Shown: one piece after another, positions 25,011 through 36,747 of the stretch
How the letters are laid out: each line of letters opens with the position of its first letter
Position numbering within the stretch: position 1 is the first letter of the stretch
Notes under the pieces: model-generated
What the model saw: the letters and a program-made list of their open reading frames with translations, nothing else
Databases searched by the model: none
Told to the model about the DNA's origin: nothing
Assembly: GCA_033439265.1 (NCBI GenBank)
Contig: JAVTVX010000010.1
Location: 11,330,001-11,394,000, forward strand
Length of the DNA: 64,000 nucleotides
Reading direction: 5' to 3'
Source: Dillenia suffruticosa
Taxonomy: Eukaryota; Streptophyta; Magnoliopsida; Dilleniales; Dilleniaceae
Translations under genes and position numbers: made by a program

Positions 25011-26330
25011 ATTTAATATTTTTCACTAACTTTTACCATATACCAAATGCTTTATAAAAATATTATGAGAATAATATTTACCCAATAAAATAATATCATC
25101 CCTATAATTCCCGGCCCCCACCCACCCCCAAAAAAAAACTTCTTTCTGATAAGACATGCGTTTCCTCTTCAACAATTTGGAATTTGCTTCGAACGGTTTA
25201 TTTGAACCGATAAAATCATAATTTGACGTTGGTTCAATGATTCATATTATTTAAATAAAATTTTAAATTTAAATATTATATATAACAAAAATAAATGCAT
25301 CGAGAGAGATTTATTATTTAAAAATCTAATTTGATTCAAATTAAATTTAATAAAATTTAATATAATTATCGGATAACGATATTTTATAAAACAAAAAACC
25401 GAAAAAAAGAAAATGTCCGAAGTTTTGGTTTCCATTACGAGCACTATTTTGACTTGTTATTTGCAAAATTTGTTTTCTAGTCTCTCTGGGTCTTGTGGAC
25501 GATGCGTATGCAAAATTAGCTTATGCTAGATTTTTTATCATCCTTGGCGTGTCGAAATGACAACCAAACAACTTGATTTCTCTAATATTTTTATCAATAT
25601 CCTAAGACTTTTTTTTTTCCCTCTTCTTGCTTTTTTTTTTTATTTTTTTTATTTTTTATTTCATGTGTATATATATTACATATCAAACAAGGAAGAAATG
25701 AACACCAGCTTCCCCATTTTCTGAATATTTTAAAAAATCTGCTTGAGTACGTTTGATATTTCTTATTTAAATAAGCCTTTTTTAAGGATTCGACAACAAC
25801 TTTTGTGGATTTAGGATTAAATAATAATTAATTTTTATATATAATTCATTAATAAATTAAAATTATTATTATTAAAATTCAAATCTATTCCATTAGAAAA
25901 AATTATTAAAATTGTTATTATTTGTATCTTTTATTACAATAAGTTTATAAATAAAACAAGTAATTACGTATGATGTCACTAAACAACCGGTTTGGCAGAA
26001 AATTCCAGATGTGGCCGTTAAAAACTTAGTCTTGCCTTTAGTTGAATTGGGGCCCACATGTTTGGAAAATGTGTTCACACGTACTTGGAAATTATATATG
26101 TTCACACTCGGTGGGTACGTAGAGTAGAAGACAAATTGATAGTGGGTGAAAATATTTTAATTTAAAAATTATTAATATAATAATAATAATAATTTTTTAT
26201 TTTTTATTTATTTTACTGAACAATGTTTGGTGAAGTCTGGAGAATTATTGGGATTTAAGTAGGCAGCGAGCACAAAATTGAACATTCGTTGGATGAAATT
26301 TATAGAGTAGACAAAGCATATTCAAAATCA

Positions 26331-26333
26331 ATT

Positions 26334-26367
<34 letters not shown>

Positions 26368-26368
26368 T
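26331..26368 (+). promoter_or_regulatory. (CT)n plus TATA box of the second GST
   Basis: A (CT)n run to about 26355 directly precedes TATATATATAT (26357-26367), about 42 bases before the ATG. This matches the arrangement upstream of the first GST. Confidence 0.55.
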
Positions 26369-26409
26369 ACCATCAAGTCTCAAATTTCAACAAATCTAAA
26401 ATTGGAGAG

Positions 26410-27206
26410 ATGGATAGCATTGGGGAGGCGAAAGTAGTGCTCATGGGACTGTGGGCAAGCCCATTTGTGAAGAGGGTGAAATGGGTATTGAAGATGAAAG
26501 GGATTGAGTATGAGTATGTTGAGGAAGATGTGATGAATAAGAGCGAGCGGCTTCTAAGCATGAACCCGGTTCACAAGAGGGTGCCGGTTCTGGTTCACAA
26601 TGGAAAGCCAATTGCAGAGTCATTGGTCATCATTGAGTACATTGAGGAGACTTGGAAACACGATCCTCTCTTGCCTGTAGATGATCCTTTTCAAAGGGCT
26701 ACGGCTCGCTTTTGGGCCAAATTTGTTGAAGACAAGGTTCTTAAACTCTTTCTCTCTCTCTCTCTCTCTTCCCTAGTGCCTACTAAATTAAAGATTGTGT
26801 TCTAAATTATGTGTCGCCATCTGTTTAATATTTTTAGTTCACTGAAGCCGTAAGGAAGATCATATTCCTAAAAGGAGATGAGCAGGAAGAGGTAGTGAAG
26901 CAAGCCATAGAAGCCTTGGATGTCCTTGAGGGAGAGCTTAATGCAAAGAAGTTTTTTGGAGGTGATCAAGTTGGGCTTGTTGATATTGTGTTAGGCTGGG
27001 CCACTATATGGTTGGGAGTGATTGAGGAAGTCTTAAATGTTAAGTTGTTCGACTCTGAGAAGCACCCTTCCTTGGCATGTTGGATGAAAAATTTTACAGA
27101 ACTACCTGTGGTTAAAGAAGATTTACCACCTAGAGACCAATTGGTTGACTACTTTGACAAGATTCTCAAGTATGGGCTATCTATACCACCCCCTCCGCCA
27201 GAATGA
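26410..27206 (+). CDS. GSTU: Tau-class glutathione S-transferase, second of a tandem pair
   Basis: Exons 26410-26736 and 26838-27206 join in phase 0 to give 231 aa. The N-terminal domain holds the catalytic Ser17 in [19 protein letters not shown] and the glutathione site [16 protein letters not shown] (Glu70-Ser71). The C-terminal domain contains [29 protein letters not shown] and the class-typical ending [19 protein letters not shown], followed by an unusual proline run (IPPPPPE) at the C-terminus. The 101-bp intron starts with a CT microsatellite (about 26,748-26,769). It probably arose, with the gene at 21847, from a local duplication. Cytosolic detoxification by glutathione conjugation is the family role; the substrate is unknown. 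Confidence 0.96.
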
Positions 27207-27250
27207 GCTTTGCCTTGCTCTTTCTTTGACTTGGAATTACAACCAAGTGC

Positions 27251-27290
<40 letters not shown>

Positions 27291-28650
27291 CTCTAGTGTG
27301 ATTTCCCACTGCAAACTTATGCATTTAGTGTCTTTTGGCCGTGTAATGTTGCCATTCCGAGCTTCCTATGTTTTGTTACAATGTTATGTTCTTATGATCC
27401 TTAGTTGCATTTTATTTTATTTTTTATAACTATACCGATCGATATATAGAATTATATTCTGATTAATTTGTTTTGAAACTTATAGTTATTCATTTAGAGA
27501 GTTACTCTGATAATGTGGTCTATTTCATGTTTAAATTATGAGTCAAACTTAAAATTTAATTAAAAAATTTATCACCACATTCTATTAGATTAACTGATTA
27601 TTCCTCCTCGGTAGGATTTCATAATTCTTGAAGTTTGACGGGGAAGATTAAACTTTAGATAGGCTAAAACGCGGCACATCAAAACCAAAAGGCTAAGAGG
27701 GTATTGGGAAAGTAGATCTTGAGTTGAGTGAAGATTCATATAATAATGATATTAATTTTTTATTAGAATAAGTTTTTTGAGTGAAATTAATTTCTATTTT
27801 TTTAAAAAAAAAATTAGTATTCAAGTTGACAAACAATACAAGCGGTAAATTTAAAATTTAAATTTTGATAATTGCATTAAGAAATTGCGATTCTATAGTT
27901 AAGGTTGACAAATGTTACGTGATTTTTTTTTTTTTTGGTTATTATGCAAGTTCAATGGATATACCGGTGCATAGTTGAAGAATAGCGACTTTATTGTTAT
28001 AAACAAAAAAGTTAAAATTATTAAAAAAAAAACTCAAGGTATTTTTCTAGCTAAATGAAAATAATCTAAGGAGGTTTGATCCCGACCAATGGCATGAAAC
28101 TTGGAAGAAGAAGTGCCCCTCGTTTTTTTTTTTTCTTTTTCTTTTTTTTTTTTTTTTTTTTAGGTTTATAATTTGTTTGATGAACCGATGAGCCAAAAAG
28201 GGAACAAGTTAAGATTTGTTGTTTTTTTTTATTATTATCAATATTCAGGTTTTGTTTGATTAATGTGGTTCGAGTACTATATGACTTATTTTAAGGGTTG
28301 ATTCTTTAAAATTTTTTTTTATTATTCTCAGGTTTTGAATTTAAAATCTCTTATTAAAAGAATAAAGTATCCGAATACTTAATTTAAAAGAGTTTAATCT
28401 AAGTCAAGTATCCTGTGATATAAAAGTAATCATCGCCTCAGCAATGGTGTGAAACCAGAAAAATACCACTTTTTTAAGTCTTTGGTCGTCGGCTTATTAT
28501 TATTATTATTACCGACTTCCCTTTCTTTTAAACAAAAATTGTTGCAAAATATAATCAAGGCACCATAAGAACCCAAAAAGAAGGCTTCAACTCATTTTTA
28601 ATGTCCCTATGGTTTTTACATTTTTTGTATGTTACTCCCTATAATTAGCA
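27207..28650. other. Intergenic, GST 3' flank and AT-rich spacer
   Basis: The 3' UTR of the second GST contains a (CT)n tract at about 27,255-27,292. The rest is A/T-tract-rich sequence, including long T runs near 28,120-28,165 and one ~180-bp repeat copy (28220-28405). No gene seen. Confidence 0.6.
28220..28405 (+). repeat. ~180-bp dispersed repeat, copy 2
   Basis: A T-tract, then 'atattcaggttttgtttgat', 'taatgtggttcgagtactat', 'attttaagggttgattcttt', and at the end 'aaaatctcttattaaaagaa' 'taaagtatccgaatactt'. The same order of blocks is found in the other copies. Confidence 0.7.
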
Positions 28651-28959
28651 TTTTGACCCCTATGTAATTTTTCCGTTTACCTTAACTGTCATTTTTACCA
28701 CTTTACATGCACATGATGACAACTTTACCCATTGTGTTTGGTATCGGCTTTTATGTAAGAAAAAAAAATGGCCGGTGTTTGCTGACATGGAATTGTCACG
28801 TCATGAATGGGGACATCCCATGACCCTTGTCCTTTGTATCTACCCTTTGGGTCATTCGAAAGACAAGATGTTGTTAGATATTTGATGGCATCTCGTTCTC
28901 TCCATACAGGGAGGGAAGGATATTTGGCATTTTTAAGAGGGCCAGGGAACATGAACATT

Positions 28960-29522
28960 TATCATGGGGGTAGATGGATTTATTGATCTCCTCCTCTGAT
29001 GGGCTTAAACTTAAATATGGATGGGTCATCTTGTTTAAACTCTCAGGCAACTAGAGCGGGGGTCTCATTCAGGATGAATTTGGTTTATGGATCCATAGAT
29101 ATATGGGTAATCTGTGAATGACATATTCTTTTTATGATAGAATTATGAGGAGTTTAGGAAGGATTGTCGTTAATTATTCATATGAAATTATTTCCGATGA
29201 TTATTGAGTTAGATTGTGTGGAGTTTGTGGAGGCTCTCGCTTCCAAAGTTATCCCGCATCACCTAGAATTTCATATTATCCAAGAGAGCAAGAGTTTAAT
29301 GAGGTAAGCCATGGTCCATTGCTTTCGGTTTGTTCCCAGAAAAGGATAACCATTGTGATGTCATGATACATCTTGGTTAGTCTATTTTTCTTGAAATTCA
29401 TGAGTTGCATTCTCCGTCTTGTAAGGGATCTATCGGGTCTTATTGAATGATATTTGGAGAGTATCATTTTTCCGGCATTAGTTTTCGGTCCCATGTAAAA
29501 AATAAAAATAAATAAATAAAAG
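28960..29522 (+). mobile_element. L1-type LINE relic: RNase H domain, 3' end and A-rich tail
   Basis: In broken plus-strand frames the sequence gives WIY*SPPLMGLNLNMDGS, then EFGLWIHRYMGNL, then IIELDCVEFVEALASK, and finally RFVPRKDNHCDVMIHLG. These are the ordered landmarks of the C-terminal RNase H domain of plant L1-type LINEs (W.PP..G..KLN.DGS, FG.WI.G, E.D...V..AL, FRE.N.CAD.LA.LG). In-frame stops and at least one frame shift separate them, so it cannot code. The tail 'aaaaaataaaaataaataaa' at about 29,496-29,522 fits the LINE 3' end. Reverse transcriptase was not recognised, so the copy is 5'-truncated or eroded. Confidence 0.7.
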
Positions 29523-30434
29523 AGTAAAGAAATCTTATCATGTTCCAAAGTGTAATAAAGGCGAAAACACTTCTCTCTCGACTCCCACGTTTGCTAAAGT
29601 ACGTGTGGAGAAAAATTTCTCCCTTGGGAGTCTCCGGAGCTTCTCTCTTTGCTTATTCATCTCCCGTTCACCATTGTCTTATTCATCTCCCGCCCACCAT
29701 CATGGCAGCTGAACAACATAGTAGTCGACGGTGATCATCATCTCGCAAGCTGGCGAACTTTAGTACTAGTTTAAAGATTACAATTTGGAGTGAGTGGGGT
29801 GCATGTGGGAGAAAATGGATAGTCCAAGGCTTTTGTGATTTTTGGGTCCTCTTTGGTGGTGGTGGAAATCCTCTCCGTAGGATTTGGTCTTACCTACTAG
29901 AAGGATAATGCCTCGTGCCTGGCAGAAGAATTAAATACTCCCGATTGGTGTTAATAGGACACAGTTTTTGGAGAAAGGGCTCTCTGCGCGATCTGGTGTC
30001 GATTTGGCAGGGTTTGCTAGGAGGTATGCTAATGGTCCTCATTGGTTTTCATTTAGGTCCCAGCAACAATTGATCTCTTCCATAGCCAGTCTTGATTTAA
30101 TGTTTTTTATTTTGTCAAGTTTGCGTCTATATGGGTTGCAGTTGTTTTGTTACGTTGGCATCCACTTTGGACCTCGCTATGTGTTTTTCTTTTTCTTTTT
30201 CTTTTTTTAATTTTTTTTTTAAAGAATTTACACCTTGCTAATGTTTGTCCTAGATTCTATATTCGGGCGCTAAACAATGCCTTAAGAGAAAAAGAATAAA
30301 TAAATTTTAAAAAAAAAAATAAGAAAACTTGGGTCATATTTGTCGAAACAGAAATTATAATTTAGGGTTTTTCTTCTTCAAATTTTAAATGCAATAGTTT
30401 TTTTTTTCTTTTCTTTTTTCCACAAACATAAATG

Positions 30435-30436
<2 letters not shown>

Positions 30437-30468
<32 letters not shown>
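30437..30468. repeat. (TA)n microsatellite
   Basis: About sixteen uninterrupted AT units in AT-rich intergenic DNA. Confidence 0.95.
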
Positions 30469-30471
<3 letters not shown>

Positions 30472-31129
30472 ATCAGTTGGTATTTTAATGCAAATATATT
30501 AGATAAGTAATGATGCAATAAACTATTTTGCGAAACTACGAAGAAAAAATATATTGAATAAATTTAGATTTTTACTTATCTTTTCTCATTCAATAAGTAA
30601 CAAAAGGAAATCAAATTTAAAAAAAAAAAAGAAAAGAAGAAGAAGAAGAATTGATAGTTAAAAAAATTGAATTGGAGTAGCTTATTATATAATTTTTACT
30701 TAAAAAATAAGTATCAAATGCAGTATATCACTAATTTTTAGTATCATTTTCCATTTTCTAAAATATTAGAATTTTAAATTTTAATAGAGTAAAAGTGTTT
30801 ATGTTATCGATTCTACTAAATGAGATAAAAATACAATTATTATTATCATATAAAGAAAATAATAATATAAGAGAGTATATAATATAAAATAGAATATAAT
30901 GATTTGAAAGGATACATATAACCGATCCCACTTAGGATAAAAATTTGCTTGCCATTGTTATATTAGAATTTTAAAGTTAGAAAAATATATAAACAAAAGG
31001 AATGTAGTCTTTTCTTGGAGATCAATTTCATATATCGGTTCTCCATTCCGTGTATTATCTCATACTATGATTTCTACTTACATACATATATCTTGATACA
31101 ATGCTTCCTTTGTAACATGTTATGTTTAA

Positions 31130-31300
31130 TATTTTTTTTTTATCATCGATATTCGAATTTTGTTTTGTTAATCTGGTTCAAGTATTGTAAGGTCTATTTT
31201 AGAGATTGACTTTCTTAAATCCTTTTTCGCAATTCTTAGATCTCGAATTCGAGATTAAAAGAATAGAATATCCTTTACCATCCGACCCAAAAAGTTTGGT
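31130..31300 (+). repeat. ~180-bp dispersed repeat, copy 3
   Basis: T-tract followed by 'tatcatcgatattcgaattt', 'gttaatctggttcaagtatt', 'attttagagattgactttct', 'gagattaaaagaatagaata'. Clear block-by-block match to copies at 28220, 49357 and 52480. Confidence 0.7.
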
Positions 31301-32919
31301 TGTCTAATATATTTTATTATTGTACAATTTTTTGCTCCTATTATAAAGTTAATTTCTATAATTATGTTAAACCATTGGATGTTAATCAAAACTAGGAATT
31401 CATATGTAATTTAGAAATTAGTGAGGATATATTGATTAAAAACAGTCATATTATGTGAAAATATAGAAGTAAAGTTATTAGGTGACTGTATTATCCTAAA
31501 AATCATTGAAATTCCATTTAAGCCGGGAGTCATATCATTCATAAAGAACGTAATTACCATTATTAATCTCTATTTAAGAAGAAGAAGAAGAAGAAGAAGA
31601 AGTTAGAGTAATAGACGGATTAAAATTGTCTATAAATACTTTTATCATTTCTCTCTGATCTACATCCACAAGAGCTATGAAATCACACCAACAGTGGCTC
31701 CATTTTGACTAAATATTGGGGAAAAAAAGCCTTTATCTCTTTTTTTTAAGGATCCTCTCTCTCTCTCTCTCTCTCTCTCTGTGTTTAAACTGTACGGAGC
31801 CCAGAAAAGTTTCTTTCCTGTAAAGAAAATTGACTCGTCCCAGGTGAGGGACCTACTTTCTTCCGTTGTTATATAATTATATACAGATTTTGGTTGGTTT
31901 TTTTTCATCCAATGCTTGATATTTTCAACATTGTTTGTGGATTTGAAAGTCATTGAAATTGCTTTTTGTGTGCTTGGGAAATAGTTTTCTTGACTCTAAA
32001 TATTAGTTCTATCACTCTCCTTTTCTCTCTCTGTGCTAATGCTGATGATTTTGAAATGATAATATATTTATTTTTGTAATTGTTTTATGTATAATGTTGT
32101 TTTTTTTTTTTTTTTTGAAATCCTCTGCCGAAGGAAATCAACAATTAAAATAGAAAAAAGAAAATCCTTCTTTTTTTTTTAATATTTATAATCTTTAAAA
32201 AAGGAAATCAACATTGTATGTTTGCATGTCTATGTTTGATTACTTTTGAATATAAGGGTGTTGTTGATGATCCCGTCTATACCGTACTAAGTGCCCATAT
32301 ATGTTTTGGCCGATTCGAATTTCAAAAGAAAAAGAAAAAAACAAACTTTAGCATAATTTTTAAATATTTCAAATTTAAAGTTCCTCACTGATAATAAATT
32401 CAAAACCCCTTTTGAGTGAATTGCCAAAAAAAAGGTATTTTGGGGCATAATTATGAGATGCTGATTTTTGTTTTTTTTTGTTTTAGTCCTCCTTTAACCT
32501 TAGTTAATTACCACTAGTTTATAAAGGACACAATTAAGAAACTTACTATTTCCAAAATTTATCCTTTAGCTACTGAAACTTCCCACAAATCCTGATGCCC
32601 AAGTGATCTTCTTCTCATAAAAATTTTGCTTTTCTCTTACATATATGGGAGACTAAAGAAGCGAGTCTAGGATTTTTCATCTGCTCCTCACTATTGTTTT
32701 CTCCCTTTTGGCTTTTCTTAGGTTCAAAGGTTTCAATCAAAGTGTTTGTTGTGTATACTTTTCTTAAACATAAGGGTTTCTTTCCCTATTCGCTGCTTTT
32801 TATCGGAAATATTGTCTTTTTCAATTCCTATTAAACCACTGTAAGTGGGTTTATTTCTCATAAGAGGATCGACCCTTTTGATATTTTTTTATGTTTGTCT
32901 TTCTCTCTCTCTTGGATAG

Positions 32920-33353
32920 CTAAGCAAATGGTGAAGGATGCAGAATTGAAAGGGAGTAGTTTTAGGCTTAAAAAGTGTGCTTGTGATTTACTGTCAATCC
33001 GTGATGATCTGATAGATGATGATGATGCATCCTGGGATTATATTGGCAGCAATCTTCACCTTAAATCCACACTCATGTACTGCGATTTCAATCGGGTGAT
33101 CACTAAGGTATCCGAAGATCAGAAAAAGATCCTCACTGAAGTAGCCAATAAATTGTTTGGCACCATTGAAGAGGTAAATTAAAAATTCCACAAGAACCAT
33201 CTTATATTTGGTGTTCAGATTAATAATAACTGAGAATGGTGTTTTGTATTGTAGTTGGACGAAGCTGTGAAAGTAAGAAGCATATCGTTGGCACAAGATC
33301 GATGCAATGAGGTTGCCCTTGTTTTGCTGGAAGTAGTTGCTCTTATAACATGA
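32920..33353 (+). pseudogene. PsbQ-like protein (PQL/NDH lumenal subunit), 3' exons only; partial gene or pseudogene
   Basis: Two exons are readable: about 32920-33173, beginning after the acceptor 'cttggatag', and 33255-33353. Together they code about 117 residues: KQMVKDAELKGSSFRLKKCA..., then DLLSIRDDLIDD, YCDFNRVI, LANKLF-like VANKLFGTIEELDEAV, ending VALVLLEVVALIT. This is the four-helix C-terminal domain of PsbQ-like proteins, closest to PQL3-type, which are lumenal partners of the chloroplast NDH complex. The first exon enters in phase 1, so a 5' exon with the transit peptide is needed. None was recognised in the ~3 kb upstream, and the only in-frame ATG (32928) would give a protein without a targeting signal. 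Either the 5' exon is far away and diverged, or this is a truncated copy. The visible frame itself is intact. Confidence 0.65.
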
Positions 33354-34369
33354 GAAACCTTTTCCAAATTGATGGATAGCAATTATAGGAGTAGGGTGTT
33401 CACCCTTTCAGATCTTCAAATACCCTTTAATGGCCAATTCTCTATGATTGTTTGTAAGCACAAATTTGAGAAATGCAGGTAGTTGAGTTGATTTTCTCAG
33501 ATTTGGCAAGGTTCAAGGACTCCAATAGATATATATCAAAGATTTGATCTATGAATAGGATATCATCCTCTCTCTCTCTCTCTCTCTCTCTCTACACACG
33601 CACCCCCACGGACATGGAATTTTCAACATTTTAAAAGCTGCGACGAGAAGGGAAATTTTGGTAACAATGTAAATGTAAAGGATGCATTAAAGCCCATCTG
33701 AATAATAATCGAGTTTGTATGAGTGCATACACGCAAGGGTATGGGAGATTTTTGCCCCCAAGGGCGTGGATTGGAGGAGACTTTTCCCCATACATGTGCA
33801 GGTACAGGTATTGAGAAATACTCCACACTTCGTACCCATAGGATCTCTATAAAATTACATATCTACCTCTATTATCTACCGATATTTATGTTTAAATTAA
33901 TTTTTTATTAATTTATAAATAATTAAATAATTTTTATAATTATTATATTGAATTAAGTAAATGTCAAAATGATTTTATATGAATTGATATTAAAAATTTA
34001 AGTTTTTCTTCTCTTAATTTTTTGATTTTAAAATAATGCGATGGGATGGGACATCAAAGCAATCCGTGGGGTGGGGTGGGGAAAAATTCCCCTAGGACTA
34101 GGAGAGTGAGAACTGAGAACATAATCCGTGGAGTGGAGACACAAAATAAAATAAAATAAAATAAAATGTATAAAATGTAATTTTTGGGCTGCACCCGGGC
34201 CGAACATTCAAGCGTCTGATCGGCCCGTGAGGTTTCGGGAAGCTCGATCGGCGTTTCAGGAAATAACCGAAGCAAAACGACAGCGTAGGGAGAGCTCTGT
34301 TGATCTTGTGAAGTATAAAAACGCAAGGGTCATTTGTAATTTAACCACAAATTCAAAATTTGAAAAAGG

Positions 34370-34408
<39 letters not shown>
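33354..34408. other. Spacer and POLD4 promoter
   Basis: It contains a (CT)n tract (33568-33593), GC-richer fragments at 33,730-33,830 and 34,035-34,095 that look like pieces of an old element ('gatgggatgggac', 'gtggggtggggtgggg'), and an (AAAAT)n run at about 34,143-34,167. The last ~35 bases are the (GA)n leader of POLD4. Confidence 0.5.
34375..34408 (+). promoter_or_regulatory. (GA)n leader abutting the POLD4 start codon
   Basis: About 16 GA units run directly into the ATG at 34409, so the tract must be in the 5' UTR. GA tracts in plant leaders can bind BBR/BPC GAGA factors; that function is inferred only. Confidence 0.6.
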
Positions 34409-34413
<5 letters not shown>

Positions 34414-35541
34414 GTCAACAGCATCGAGAGATATGAAGGGTTTCTACAGGCAAAAGAAGAGTGGAGGAATCACCAAAGGAAAGACTTCAAAGGCGTCGAC
34501 TTCGAAGAAACAACAGCCAAAAAACGCATCAAGTTTTGGTTCTGATGTTGCACAAACCCCCGCTTTCATCTCTCATGGTGCTCTCGACATCAATGGTCTC
34601 TCTCTCTCTCTCTGTATTTCCAATTAGGGCTTGCTTAACCGTTTGACCGTTTGACATTTTCTTTCTTCTACTAAGTCTTACAATTTAGGGTTTTTGGCTT
34701 TTCTTTTTCAAGCAAATTGATTTAGTGAAAGATTCAGTTGAATGTTCTTCTGTTAACCGGTGGTTGAGATGAGTAAGATATCTTCAGTTGTTTCTGTTAA
34801 ATAGTTAGTCATAACTGCTTTCCATTCCCGGCTTGTTAAATCCTTTTCACTTCGTGTTTCTTTAATTGTGTCTGACATTTTAGAGATTTAATTTTCTTTT
34901 TAAACCTTTTGGGATTTCTTATCAGAATGCCCAATCCTTTGCTTTTCTCCTTCAATTTTGGTACCTTGAAATTTAGAGTTTTGCCCCTTTGAAATATTAC
35001 ATTTGCAATTATAGGATTTTTTTTTTTTTTTTTTTTTTTTCATTTCATGAACTCTTTACTGAAGTGTTAATGGGAATTTTTTCTAACAAATAATTCCAAA
35101 AATTTTCTTTTCCTAGTTTGATCTTTGATGCTAAATCTGACGTCTTTCTACCCTAACATTTTTTTTTCGGTGTTGGGGGGGAGGAGGTGGAAGGGGAGAG
35201 GGGATTGTCTGTATGTGTGTGATTACACATTTTGAAATTTTAGGGTTTTTGCTTTCTTAAACCATTCTTTTCTCATCTTTCGTATGTTTTAGTGCAAAAT
35301 TTGATATTTTGATGCTCATCAATTGCGTATGTAATTCTATGGATCAGATGGGTATGATGAGAATGAGAGTGTGCTGACGCAGTTTGACATGAACATGGCA
35401 TATGGACCGTGTTTGGGGATTGACAGGCTGACTCGCTGGGAACGTGCCCAGAAATTAGGTCTGAACCCTCCCAAAGAAGTTGAAACCCTCCTCAGAGAGG
35501 GCAAAGTTGGAGCCCAGTGCCTGTGGGATGGACGCGTTTGA
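34409..35541 (+). CDS. POLD4: DNA polymerase delta subunit 4
   Basis: Small accessory subunit of replicative DNA polymerase delta, nuclear. Exons 34409-34595 and 35348-35541 join in phase 1 (G/AT = Asp) for 126 aa, close to the size of plant homologs. The basic Ser/Lys-rich N-terminus (MASTASRDMKGFYRQKKSGG) contains QKKSGGITKGK near the PCNA-interacting position. The C-terminal POLD4 signature is complete: FDMNMAYGPCLGIDRLTRWE, then RAQKLGLNPPKEVETLL and the terminal CLWDGRV. The start is fixed by the first ATG after the GA leader. The intron begins with a CT microsatellite immediately after the donor (34596 on). The FBT transporter gene is convergent 1.2 kb downstream. Confidence 0.95.
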
Positions 35542-36747
35542 TTTCACCACTCTTTGTATGCTAGAATCTGAGTTTGTCTCTGTCAAATGTGTATGTTTTT
35601 CTCTTTAACAAAATGTTCAACCCCTGGCTGGACATGGTTGGTGCTTTCTCTTGTATGCTTTGGATTAAGCTTCCATGTTATATAAAATTGTGCTTCTCTT
35701 TATTTACAAAATATGTATAATTTGCTAGCTATGAATTGAGTTGGTTTAAGTGCAGTTGCACCCTGTGATCTCCACCAGATGCGGACTCTCTTATCACGTG
35801 ATCTTCAATGCATCTGAAGCAGGTTATTCATAAGGTCACCTGCTTTTGAACGCCTTGACTTCTCAAAGTTGTTTGGTCTTTTGTATGGTATGATGAAATT
35901 ATGATGTTATGATACTCATCAATTGCAAGCGAAGTCTAGTCTCAATGTTATGGGATGCATGAGCTTCATTTTAACCCTCGTTTTATGTTTTATAACTGCA
36001 GTTTCTGTGTCGAATGATGAATGCCTGGATGTTCATCTCTTTAGCAAAATGTTTGGCCTTTGCTTGGATGGTTTAGATTTACCTTTAGCATTTTATGTAG
36101 TGCCTTTCTTTGTTTCAAGAATGTGTGCGTGTGCATGTGCATATGCGGCACTGTATCTTATCACAGTGACATGCTCCATCTCTTACTATTAGCTCTTCAA
36201 TGCAGTTGATGCAATGTTCATGGAGTCTATCAACTTTTGAACACCTTGACTTCTTAAAGGTTTTCTTGACAAGTATCCAATTTTCACATGCTCATAAACC
36301 ACTCTTTCAAGAGTTTGATATCTTGTTTTTGGCTTTTGACGTGTGCTCACAAGGGCAGTTGCTCTTCAAAACGAATCCACTATGTTTTATTGACGTGTGC
36401 TTACAGTGAAGTTCAATTTCTTGATGGACGAAAGGAAGAAATTTATCCACCCAAATCATTTGGATAAGCACTGATTAAAGATTCATGTTAGTCCTCTCTT
36501 TACAAACGACATAGATTGCTTTCTCTCCTTGGATAACCTTTGATAAATTTAGTAGCTCGCTGACAAACTTAAGAATTTGCTATCAGTGCTGAGACATTAA
36601 TATGGCCAAAACCCAGTTGAGAATCAGACGACAAAATGTCATTGAAAAATTATTTACATCGACACATGAATGCAAGGTTGTAACGAAAGAAATCATAGCC
36701 AATTATGGTATATCTAACCAGCTGTAAAGCACCAGTCTAAAATACTT
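35542..36747. other. Spacer between convergent POLD4 and transporter genes, with a diverged duplication
   Basis: The left part is POLD4 3' UTR, the right part the transporter 3' UTR. Two similar stretches at about 35,560-35,880 and 35,990-36,265 share blocks such as 'ctctttaacaaaatgtt' / 'ctctttagcaaaatgtt' and 'cttttgaacgccttgactt' / 'cttttgaacaccttgactt'. Confidence 0.5.

Larger units (their letters stand above)
22881..26409. other. Intergenic spacer between tandem GSTs
   Basis: AT-rich sequence with long A/T runs, a degenerate GAGA-rich tandem region (24230-25010) and a C/A-tract junction near 25,110-25,138. No gene is supportable; small ORFs here show no motif. Confidence 0.6.
29523..32919. 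other. AT-rich spacer with repeats, no supported gene
   Basis: It contains a (TA)n tract (30437-30468), a ~180-bp repeat copy (31130-31300), (AAG)n near 31,577-31,601 and a (CT)n tract (31754-31780). The first exon of the PsbQ-like gene would be expected here, but none was recognised. Confidence 0.55.

Noticed and set aside
31675-31860. Upstream exon of the PsbQ-like gene ending at 'tcccag|gtgagg'
   Set aside because: The only open frame ends in phase 0, while the next exon needs phase 1; the phase-1 frame has a stop within a few codons.
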